The translations under genes and the position numbers were made by a program. Below, piece by piece: positions 1 through 9,449 of a stretch of DNA of 64,000 nt. Where the stretch lies: contig NKYR01000107.1 in NCBI GenBank assembly GCA_003184365.1, positions 1 through 64,000 on the forward strand, in the 5' to 3' direction. A model generated the notes under the pieces. That model saw only the letters and a list, made by a program, of their open reading frames with translations. It was not told the origin of the DNA and ran no database searches. The stretch comes from Evernia prunastri (Eukaryota; Ascomycota; Lecanoromycetes; Lecanorales; Parmeliaceae). Within the stretch, counting starts at the first letter, position 1. Each line of letters starts with the position of its first letter.

Positions 1-142
1 AGCCCAAAACAACATGAGATCTCTTGGCTCTGATGACTACCTTAGTAGCACCAGGTTCGTAGCCGGCAGCACGTACAGCTGGATCTCGTCGCCGGCCACG
101 AATGTAGACAACACCACAGCCCTCCAGGAAATCAGCATCAGC
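1..142 (-). CDS. Partial exon of an unidentified gene running off the left edge
   Basis: On the minus strand a reading frame of about 47 codons stays open from position 142 to the window edge. It begins right after a splice-acceptor-like CTAG (143-146) and reads ADADFLEGCGVVYIRGRR at its start, with a basic, valine-rich composition that looks like real protein. The frame is closed upstream by the TAG of the acceptor itself, so at least one more exon would lie to the right, in 147-340 or beyond. I do not recognise the family. The rest of the gene is outside the window, so function is left open. Confidence 0.35.
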
Positions 143-339
143 CTAGCCCGATTAGGTCGGCGCGAACCAAGATCAAACCCTAGCCCTAAAGTGATGGTGC
201 TTTGGCATTATTGAAGCCGACTCATGAGGAATACAACACCGAAATTTTGCAAAATAGGTCTAACAAGCAATTGCAAGTATCCCCTTTAGGCAGAAGTTAA
301 GCTCAAGTTCGAGTGGTTGCCCATACGCTTCGCATAACC

Positions 340-1272
340 TCAACTGTCGAGCGTGCAATTTCTAGGATACTGTACCCACCCCGTAAGACGATTCGCAATA
401 TCCGAAACATAACAATGCGTCGCTATCCCCTTCCCCAGCTCTCCTGACTCATCAATAGACCCAGAATTATATATCCTCGCCGCTCTGTAAAATGCAGAAA
501 CATCCGACGTGCCAGCTTGATTCAGACACTGCGCCAGCCCATCACCCCACGTTGTACCACCAGTTCCCTCTTGAATCATCTGGATAATAGTCTCCACTGG
601 GCAGGGTTTCTGGGCCTTGGTACCGTTGTTACAAGAGGCCGTGCCGTTGTGGTCTTGCATGAGGCCAGGATTGGGGACTCCGTAATTGGACGTTGGGGCG
701 CGGACACAGCCCCCGGATTCTTGCATTATTACTGCAAGAATGAAGCGGTGGTCCACGAATGTGGCGGCAGCGACAAACTGGATGGCTTCGTACATTTCGA
801 CAATCTCCTCGTAGGTGTTGGGGTCGACTTTGAATTGCCGGCATGACTTTTCCATGTGCCATCTGCTGTTGTTGAACCTGGCCGTTTTTCAGCAAGAGGC
901 AAACAGGAAATCAACGAGTATATTAAACGTACATATCCATAAATGATATCCATCTATCTTTTGCAGGCCAGCCATCCTCTGTTGAACCGTTACCGTTGTA
1001 TTGTGTATAATAATCTATGAGTATGCCGTCCTGATTATTCACAGTTGGTACGGCAATGCCCGGGACTGTCACTTTCCCTTCAGCTGGATCGGTGTCTTGC
1101 GTCTTATTATGATAATGAAGAGTTTGGACACGGAAAGCACTGCTGTGGTGCTGAGATTGAGCATTTATAGGTATGCCTTCGCGGTCGTCGATGTAAGTCA
1201 CAGCAACGATACTGTTGGCTACCTTTTCCATAAGTAGTTCAGAAACGGTCGGAGCCAGAAAACCTGAACCCA
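340..1272 (-). CDS. Secreted lysozyme-like (SLT fold) protein, 5' end unresolved
   Basis: Two exons are clear: 933-about 1272 and 340-877, joined across a 55-nt intron (878-932, GTACGT...CAG) that gives the junction MDM-FNNSRWHMEK. The C-terminal half has the signature of fungal lysozyme-like proteins: the candidate catalytic Glu in VIMQESGGC, then NYGVPNPGLMQ, a Cys-rich stretch and the ending RIYNSGSIDESGELGKGIATHCY. Family knowledge places these in the soluble lytic transglycosylase/lysozyme fold, usually secreted. The reading frame starts after a TAG acceptor near 1273-1280, so a further 5' exon with the signal peptide is expected upstream, but I could not identify it with confidence. The first in-frame ATG (about 1231) would give a protein without a signal peptide. 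Substrate (peptidoglycan or chitin-like glycans) is inference. Confidence 0.7.
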
Positions 1273-2923
1273 CAAATAGCTAGACACGGTGAGCATTGTC
1301 TCATGTTGGCTGGATGCAAGTGACTCCTTGCCTTCCTTAGAAGCATTTCGGTCTATATTGACCTATATTCTACGAGGATGCCACTTGTATACAATTAAGA
1401 AGATCCCCATCCTTTACTGAGGAGGTTGGGTGGTGAGGCAGGTACTGCTCAATGCCACTCTGCGTAGAAACTCTGTAGCCTCAAGGAGGCTTGGGTAGGT
1501 TTGATAGAAACAACTTTACTCCTGTATTTGATATTAGCCATCGAAGCTGTACGTGTCGCTCTGGATGTCAATTCTTCATCATACCCAGTTGAGAGTTTGA
1601 ACGAAAAGAAATGCGGTCGGAGACGTTCCCGCATCCTGCCTGGATGGGCTTCGCTTCCTTTTACTGCCAGTCGTAGATTCTAGAATGTTGTTGACTGTAT
1701 TGGTACGCTTTCGAGTTGTGGTGGCAATCTGACAGCCAACGGACTCCATTGGCTTGGCGTGCGCACGTTTGAGGTGCAAATGGTGCAGATATTGAATAGT
1801 CAGAGCTGATATAGCGCAATGCATTCGTAAATCTACACAGAATTAGCTGTGCTGGCTGCCTATATCTCCACTCCGCAATTAAGAGGCGTCAAGGTAAGCC
1901 GAATGTAAATGAGCCCTAAATGAGCCCCATTTTTTAGACAAGGCGTGTGGCTGCACTTAAACGGGGGCTCCCGAACACACCATTCATTCCGTGAAATGGG
2001 GTATCAAGGCCGGACGCTATGGAGACCTTTACCTAGCCATCAGCTCGGCCATAATTCATTTTGTTGAAGCTTCCAGCAGCCAGTGATTAAAAAAAGCACA
2101 AAACATATGCAAAGACAGAGCCACATCTTGGATCATGACAAAAACTGAAGCTTTCAATTGACAGCTGGCGTTCGTACGCACAGTGCCAAAGACGCGAAGA
2201 AGTAACATAGATTTCCAAGCAGGTGGAGGACCTCTTCTGGCGGTTGAAAAAGAGCAGACAGAAAATTCCAAGTAGAGTATATCTCTGACTCCACGATACA
2301 CAGTCTGAATAAGGGTATGAAGCATTATTTTTCACTTTTACAGATGCGTATTTCATCTGGAAAGCTTTGCAGGCATCCTAGCTGACATTGTTGCAACAAA
2401 AAACGAGCGTTTCCTTTCACTCCTGACAAATTTCAGACAAGGTCTTCATTCTCCTAAGATGTTTGTGAAAGGAGAAGCCTCTTTATCTAGTCAAACGAGG
2501 ACACATGATTACTGTCGTCCGTTCACGATGACGGTGCCGATGAAGTAGCAAGAAGGGGCAAAGGGGAAAGGCGAAGGAAACCACGGGCCAAATGTTGGAG
2601 AGAGACTAGTCTTGATATGGTTAGCGTGAGACACCCTGGATATGTCAACATCTCTACTGCCATTCATCTTTATTTCGTCACATTGGCAAAGACATACAGG
2701 TGTTTCAGGAAATATGCTGAATTCTGAATACCCCCGCATCGGTAAAACACTGCTGAAAGGTTACACATCTCCTTTGTTCCTCAACTCTTTCCCAAGCAGC
2801 CTTTCCTACTCCAAGGAATTATAGTCTTGGCTCCTTCATGTAATAGTATCTGCTCACGCGCGGACCATTTGGAATGATAAAGCATCATTTTTCCATTTAA
2901 TCTCTGCTTCTTTTTGTATTACC
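1273..2923. other. Intergenic, 1.65 kb
   Basis: Between the lysozyme-like gene (minus) and the karyopherin gene (plus), which diverge. Only short frames with no family resemblance occur here. It probably holds both promoters and the missing first exon of the lysozyme-like gene. An AT-rich TTTTTGTATT run just precedes the karyopherin ATG. No repeat or RNA gene seen. Confidence 0.5.
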
Positions 2924-5900
2924 ATGGCTCTGTCCGGAGAGGGTAGTGCTCAATCGATCGAGCCTTATACGTTTGCAGACGTAGAGAAGGTATGCTGATC
3001 CTGTCATTCAGATCTTACAGAGGCTAATATGGTTTTCTATACCAGCTTGTTCAGAAGCTATATTTACCAAGTTCGCCCCGAGATACTGTAAGGATACAAG
3101 ATGCTCTGCAAAAGCTGCAGAGATCACAACAAGGCTGGCAATTCGCCGATGCGCTTCTTCAAAGCCAAGATGAGAAGGTTCGCTTCTTTGGAGCCCTGAC
3201 ATTCACTATCAAGATCAACCAGGACTGGCAAGGGTTCTCTGCGTTTAAGATGCCTGGGATAAAGGCTTATCCACTACCAGGAACTCTTTAAGTGACACCG
3301 ATGCAATGTCACTCTTGGATAGGCTTATAGAATGGCTCATTCGTCTCGTCAACGCCGGAGAGTCTCAGTTGGTAGTCAGAAAGCTGTGCTCCTCATTGAT
3401 CGCGTACTATTTACGGCCTGAGGGGAGATGGAAGCAATGTATCAGACACCTCGTTCTAAGCTTCAGTGAGGGACAAGTCGTTCCCACCAATACGCTTGCC
3501 CAGGAACCTAAGACAGGCCCATTAGCGGCCAAGCTCAGCCTGCCATGTCTGATGGCCATCCTGTGGTTCGCTGGGGGTCTTGTAGAAGAAGTTGGCAAAA
3601 CAAGTGGCGCCAGTATACAGACGTACCACGTCCTCTCCATTGTGACCAATCGTTGATGCTGATTAAGATCTCGTAGGCACAAGTACCACGAGAGGGTCTC
3701 CTCAAATCTTGAAGATGCTGTAGCTATATTAAAGTGTTCAATGACCATCACACCGGGCCAAGATATGAGGATTACCGAAGAGGGTGTGAAATGCTTTCAG
3801 GTTCGTACTATTTTGCTCTTAATGCATACCTTGCTGACAGTCCCTAGTCATGGGTCATGTATGCACACCGAGCATGGGTCGACAAAGCTTTGGAGTTGGA
3901 ACCGCTCAGACCACTTACGCCCTTGGCAATACAGGCCTTGCATCAAGAAGAATTGTACGATGTGACCATAGAACTCTTCACCGATGTGTTGACTAATTTC
4001 TCAGCCTTTCTCACTGCTAAAGATCTTGAGGCCCTGTCGACATTACTGGCGTCTACGCGGGCCCAACAGATTGTGGCAGGGCTCAAAGCAGGCGACTACG
4101 ATACTGAAGCAATGTCATTCGCGAGATTACTGTTAGCGTACGGAGATGCAGCCGTTCAAGATTTGGGGAAGAAGCCAGAGGACCCTTTGATACGCCAAAT
4201 CGTGCATCAACTTCTAGATTTGTTGAGGTGTGGGGGTTACGCGGGTGTTGAAGACGAGATTTGCACTCAAGCTCTTCAACTCTGGATGACCTATACCGAG
4301 TTCCTTATCGACTCGCTCTTTGCTGCTGGAGAGGAGAAGCCAGCCTGGATGGAAATTTCCCGGCAGCGGGTTGTGGAAGTCGTGGAAGCCTCATGGGTAA
4401 AAATCCGGATACCCCCACACGAAGTGGCAGCCTCTTGGGATTCCGATGCTCGCGCCGGCTTCAAGGCCTTTCGGGCGGACGTTCAAGATCTACTCCAGTC
4501 CTCCTATACGCTCTTGGGCGTAGATATCTTCGAGAAATTGGCGCAGCTTGCTCTGCAGTCACTCGAGAACCGTGCTTGGCTCCATCTAGAAGCTACGCTG
4601 TTCTGCCTCAATGCACTTTCTGACTCAATCTCCGAGGAAGACCCTGTCGATGCTATGCTGTCCAAGCTTTTCAGCTCTTCCCTTTTCGTTGACATGAGCA
4701 GTACGGTCGAGCCCATTCCGGCCAAGACAAGACAGACGGCTGTGAACATGATTACCAAGTACACGGCATTCTTTGAACGTCATGTCGAATACCTACCCGC
4801 TATGTTGAACTTTCTCTTCGAGTCGTTGAAAGCACCCGCATTGGCGAGTGTTGCAGCCAAAGCAATCCAGTCGAGTTGTTCGTCATGTCGACAGTGTTTG
4901 ATACCTGAGCTTGGTGCTTTCCTGCAACAATACGAGGTTCTCTTGACATGGGCTACTGCCGAGGTCTACACGAAAGAAAGGGTCATTGGTGGAATTGCAG
5001 CAATCATACAAGCGATCCCAAAGGACGAGGACAAATACGGGCCACTCTCAACGCTGCTCCAATTTGTCCAGAGGGATGTTAACGATTGCATCAGATTCAT
5101 GGAGGCTTCTCAAGCTGAAGAATTCCAAGCTAGCGGGATATGTGCCTTGAAGTGCTTAGCGAGCATGGGAAGAGCCTTGAAAGTACCAGATGACGCGGTT
5201 ATCGATCTTGACGGAGACGCCCCTCAGTCTGCCTTCTGGGTGGAGGGTCCTGGTGCATCACTGCAAGCGAAAATTGTCCAAATAATGGAGACTGTAACGG
5301 GCCTGATGAGATGGAATAGTGATGTCGTAGAAGCAAGCTGTCAGGTCCTCAGGTCTGGCTACAAGGAGAGTGTCTCTGGGTTATTCGTGTTTCCTCCAAA
5401 GATCACGGTGGACCTGGTGCTCGCCAGTAAATTGGATACCGCAAGACTAGACTATGTCCTGGATACGGCTTGTGCAATCCTCAGCAGGCATGTGCACGAG
5501 CCAGAGCCCATAATCAAGGGCGCTGCTTCAGCATTCTTGGATCATCTGCTTGGCATAATCGGTCTGATGGGTGGTAAGCAGAGGATTGAACGTGTCCCTA
5601 TAGCGGTCAATGCTGACATGATTTTGGAGGTGAACCATCATCAGATCCAGAGGTCGCTTCGAGCGGGATTGACCTAGCGGACAAGATGGTCCCGCACTAT
5701 CTTGACTGTATGATGAGTACCCAGAACATCGAGAAGCTTTTCGACTTCACCCTCAAGGCCCTTACAGCGGCAGAGATCATGCCCAAGCGGGCTGCGGCTC
5801 ACTTCTGGGTGAGCAAACACTCTGCTTCTCGTCAGCCAGTCTAACGATGAATGTAGGCTACCTTTGTTCAGCAGTATGAAGTGTCAGGAGATGTCGCCAT

Positions 5901-6276
5901 GTTCATTGCAGCTGTCACGCAACAATATGGACCGCAGCTATGTCATTTGCTAGTCCGAAGCATTGGTGGAGAGGCAGCACGCAGCGAGCTAGATGTCCTA
6001 GCCGAGCCACTGAAAAAGCTGATCTTTTCACAACCGCAGGCAAAGCTGTGGCTTTCGAATGCGCTGAGCAGCGAGGACTTCCCAAGTAAAAAAGTGGGAT
6101 CGACGGAGAAGCGAGTGTGGTTACAGAAGGTGATCAAGTAAGCATATCCCCCTTTAAACTCGCGTGGATGCACGCTAATGTATAGTCTCAGCCTGAGAGG
6201 AGCAAGAGCAACTAATGCCGCGGTCAAGGACTTCTGGATAGCGTGTCGGGGAGCGGAGTTTGCATACGCATCATGA
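2924..6276 (+). CDS. KAP122: Importin-beta family karyopherin, Kap122/importin-13-like
   Basis: Eight exons: 2924-2989, 3046-3227, 3281-3622, 3677-3800, 3848-5573, 5630-5808, 5857-6137, 6186-6276, giving 996 residues, normal for the family. The N-terminus carries the importin-beta N-terminal HEAT region: the stretch with LQRSQQGWQFADALL and VRFFGALTFTIKINQDW is typical of Kap122/Pdr6. The rest is HEAT-like helical repeat to the end. Such karyopherins bind Ran-GTP and carry cargo through the nuclear pore; yeast Kap122 imports the TFIIA subunits Toa1/Toa2. Introns are 47-56 nt. The second intron (3228-3280) appears to use a GC donor (GCAAGG); a GT six bases later (3234) is also in frame but has a poor GTTCTC context, and the GC choice gives the family-like NQDWNSLSD. 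The ATG at 2924 has a good ACC context. Confidence 0.85.
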
Positions 6277-6419
6277 GACTTATACCAATTGACGAGACAT
6301 GAGATAGAGATCATTGACCCCTGCAGAGGATTCCCTCCAGAGAGACCAAAGCATAGGGATGGCGCTTTCGCAAAATACCAAAGTTCATTCGGATGCTTTT
6401 GCGTACCATATCTTACATA

Positions 6420-7110
6420 TCAAAAGGACGCCATTGACGCCAATGCAAAGGTCAACCCAAAGCTGAGTTTGAACGCCACATTGTCTTCTACTGCCGACCT
6501 CAGGTCTATTCCCTTTACATATCGTTGCAGTTTCGTTGTCGGTATGACATTGTATCCTTGCGAAGCCAGATACTGTGCGAACATCAGCCTTGCGAGTATC
6601 CTTTGCTCCGTGCGCGCTGCGACATACCTGTACACCAAACACCAGCAGCCCGAACAGCATCGCCAATGTCTTCGAAAATGTACTCACAGCCACGCCTCCA
6701 AGCAAACCTATTATCACCAGCGCATTAGCCACATTCCCACTCAACATTTCCAATTGTGCCTTTGCGTTTCCTGTTCCATCTCCTATACCACTCCCCCCCT
6801 CCCAAACCACCATCCTGGACACCCCCCCACATCCCAAACAAAAATCCCACATACCAGCAATACTCCCCGAACTAATCTGCCTGTACGCCCGCGGGTTCGG
6901 CCTCCGGTCCCTGAAAACGGGCACCTTCGCATCCCGCGAATACGTCCTGAAGCCCTCCGACACCGAATCCATAGCCGTCGCGCCGGGCGCCTCGCACAGC
7001 AGCGGTGTCCGCCGGTAGAGCGCGTGCGTCGCGTAGAGGGAGGAGAGGCCGAGACCGAGGGTGAGGGAGAAGAGGGGGCGGGTCCGGGGGAGGAGGAGAA
7101 ACGATGCCAT
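6420..7110 (-). CDS. FUN14-domain mitochondrial outer-membrane protein
   Basis: Three exons, 6855-7110, 6628-6707 and 6420-6572, encode 162 residues. The intron at 6708-6854 (147 nt, GTATGT...ATAG) restores GSIAGLLGGVAVSTFSKTLA, and the one at 6573-6627 restores VFGVQYLASQGYNVIP. Both are strongly FUN14-like, and the end KGIDLRSAVEDNVAFKLSFG is the family's conserved C-terminus. The first ~50 residues are hydrophobic and Arg-rich, as expected for targeting to mitochondria. Hydrophobic glycine-rich segments near residues 87-110 and at the C-terminus are probable membrane spans. Animal FUNDC1 is a mitophagy receptor; fungal members are less understood, so a role in mitophagy or mitochondrial membrane maintenance is inference. 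The start at 7110 lies divergent to PDX1. Confidence 0.8.
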
Positions 7111-7812
7111 TGGTTCGGTTTGGTGGGGTAGGGAAAGGAAAGTGTGGGGGATGAAGAGGGAGGTGAAGAGTGGGCTTGGAGGAAGGGTAGCTGGTGAGAA
7201 GCTAGGTGGGTCGGAAGTCAATTGGGGCCGCTTATATGGGAATACGGGGATGGATGAATTTACTATTATGAGAGCTGAGCTCGACGCGATGAGTGAGTGA
7301 TGACATTTACTAGCGTGGTCGGGGGAGTCGGGGCCGCTAAGATAAGGTAATGCAAGATTAGCTTATCTTATCCCTAAGCCGAGGCTAGCCGCGGTGCCGA
7401 GGAAAACATCCTTTTTTCTTTCTCCGGTTTCGGGGTTTTTGAGAGAGTCATCGATTTCCTTTGCTTGCATGAAGAACTCATACCACTACATAATATACAT
7501 TCACCACCACCACCGAAAAAAAGGACCCCCGTCTTTGAAATCTATCTGCATAGCATTCGGAGTCCGAAGGGTTGCATCCATTGTCTTTGACAATTGCATT
7601 TGCTACAAGACTGGCATCTCATCTATATATCTGTTCCAAAAGTCTATCGCTTTTCTATCCGGGTGGCAAGAAGGGAATTCTCAAGTCTCACAAGGAACCC
7701 TTCGTTCCGTTTGAACCTCCAATTCAAATGCCCACCACTCCGAACAGATATCAAAGCATCCATTTGCTCGACTGATTAGATAACCCTACTGCCCGTCCAT
7801 CTCACACAAAAC
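7111..7812. promoter_or_regulatory. Shared upstream region of FUN14 gene and PDX1
   Basis: This 702-bp divergent intergenic region contains a symmetric cluster of GATA-factor sites at 7338-7373 (listed separately) and AT-rich stretches nearer PDX1. The last ~250 bases before the PDX1 ATG probably include its 5' UTR. No gene seen. Confidence 0.5.
7338..7373. promoter_or_regulatory. Inverted GATA-site cluster
   Basis: TAAGATAAG (7338-7346) and its exact reverse complement CTTATCTTA (7362-7370) form a 9-bp inverted repeat with a 15-nt spacer, followed by TCC, which makes a second overlapping TTATC. This gives three WGATAR cores in 36 bp. Fungal GATA factors (AreA nitrogen, SreA iron, Wc light families) bind such paired sites. 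Which gene it controls is not shown by sequence. Confidence 0.45.
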
Positions 7813-8182
7813 ATGGCGATCAACGACTCCCCTTCCACTCTTGTCGCCCCCTCCACCTCCACCTCGACCCAAGCCCGCGGCCCCACCGACACAGATACCC
7901 AAGGCGGCAACCCCCAAAACTTCACCGTCAAAGACGGCCTGGCCAAGATGTTCAAAGGCGGGGTGATCATGGACGTCGTCAACGCCTCGCAGGCCCGCAT
8001 CGCCGAGGAAGCCGGCGCCTGCGCCGTCATGGCCCTGGAGCGGGTCCCCGCCGACATCCGCGCGCAGGGCGGCGTGGCGCGCATGTCGGACCCGCAGCTC
8101 GTGCGGGAGATCATGGACGCCGTCACGATCCCCGTCATGGCGAAAGCGCGCATCGGGCACTTCGTCGAGTGCCAGATCCTGG

Positions 8183-8216
<34 letters not shown>

Positions 8217-8787
8217 GGTCCTGACGCCCGCGGACGCCGCCTTCCACGTCGAGAAGCACGCCTTCCGCACGCCCTTCGTCTGCGGCTGCCGGAACCTGGG
8301 CGAGGCGCTCCGGCGCATCGACGAGGGGGCCGCCATGATCCGGACCAAGGGCGAGGCGGGCACGGGGGACGTCGTCGAGGCGGTGCGGCACATGCGGACC
8401 GTGACGGCGGAGATCAACCGGGCGTGGGGGATGAGCGACCCGGAGCTGCGGGGCTACGCGAAAGAACTGAACGCGCCGTTCCGCCTCCTCAAGGAGACGG
8501 CGCGGCTGGGCCGCCTGCCCGTGGTCAACTTCGCGGCGGGGGGCGTCGCGACGCCGGCGGACGCGGCGCTGATGATGCAGCTCGGCTGCGACGGCGTCTT
8601 CGTCGGCAGCGGCATCTTCAAGAGCGGCGACGCGGCCAAGCGGGCCAACGCCATCGTGCAGGCCGTGACCCACTTCCGGGACCCGGCCGTGCTGGCCGAG
8701 GTCAGCAGCGGGCTGGGGGAGGCGATGGTGGGACTGAACGTCGGACGGATGGCGGAAGGCGAGAAGATGGCGGGGAGAGGGTGGTGA
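7813..8787 (+). CDS. PDX1: Pyridoxal 5'-phosphate synthase, PDX1/SNZ lyase subunit
   Basis: Intronless, 324 residues. It condenses ribose 5-phosphate, glyceraldehyde 3-phosphate and ammonia to PLP, the ammonia coming from the PDX2/SNO glutaminase. After a ~35-residue low-complexity N-terminal extension the (beta/alpha)8 protein is complete. Asp54 (in GGVIMDVVN), Lys111 (in PVMAKARIGH) and Lys179 (in RTKGEAGTGD) are each offset by exactly 30 from the B. subtilis PdxS residues D24, K81 and K149, so the catalytic set is intact. The phosphate-binding GSGIFKSGD is also present. Neither neighbour is PDX2/SNO; the divergent neighbour is a FUN14 protein. The coding region is strikingly GC-rich, with third positions mostly G or C, unlike the AT-richer flanks; this is common for highly expressed fungal genes. 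Confidence 0.95.
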
Positions 8788-9449
8788 GAAAATTGGAGGA
8801 ACGAACGAAAAGGAAGCTAAAAGAGCGTTGGTCCGGCCGTGCAAATTCTTGTGTTGACGCCAGGGGTTCGGGCATGGAATCCCTTAGCAGCCAATCTGTT
8901 CGTTTTCTCGCTTTCAATGAGGCGCGCAACCGACTAGGGACATGCTCATTGAAAAATCAAAAACAAAATAGAAGATCTAGGATTTTCAACACTCTGTGAT
9001 CGAAACCCGGGTAGTCGATCCAACTCGAGCACACATCACTGCATTGTAACAGGAAACGACCATTTATAATCAATCGGCTGCCAAATTCACGGTGGCTCAA
9101 TCTACCTACTTGACAGGCTATCAGTCTAGAGACTTGTTGCCGGCTTGGTTGGAGATTATTGCTTCCACTCCGATTTGGTGCAAAAAAAAAACATATTTGG
9201 TACCGACGTAAGGTGCTGCGATTTCCGTAAGCGCCTGCTCGAGTGACCAGTTTGTGGTGACGGGTTTTGGTGATTCAATATATCAAGTTATCAATGTATT
9301 CATCACAGCAACCGAATGTTTGGCGAAAGCGTCGGCCAAAAGACCAGCTACCCGGCGATTATACAGAGCAAGATATCAACATAACATGATAAAATACTCA
9401 TCCCTAGAACCTTGAAAAGACTTCGGCCTCTCATACTCCTTTCAACCGA
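8788..9449. other. Intergenic between convergent PDX1 and SEC8
   Basis: Holds the two 3' ends. AT-rich with an A9 run near 9183. No coding frame, RNA gene or repeat that I can support. Confidence 0.5.

Noticed and set aside
6289..7131. Long plus-strand frame of 280 codons opposite the FUN14 gene
   Set aside because: It is an antisense shadow: the minus strand gives a complete FUN14 protein with proper introns, and the plus frame is low-complexity (His, Pro and Arg) with no family features.
7813..8787. Horizontal transfer of PDX1 from bacteria
   Set aside because: The N-terminal extension and fungal-style residues fit eukaryotic SNZ/PDX1; GC-rich codon use alone is explained by high expression.
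8860..8890. GGGTTCGGGCATGG resembling a tRNA B box
   Set aside because: It does not match the GGTTCGANNCC consensus and no cloverleaf can be drawn around it.
7786..8999. Long frames on both strands overlapping PDX1 (352 codons minus, 276 codons plus)
   Set aside because: They arise from the GC-rich codon use of PDX1, which lacks stop codons in other frames; their Arg/Gly/Ala composition is typical of shadows.
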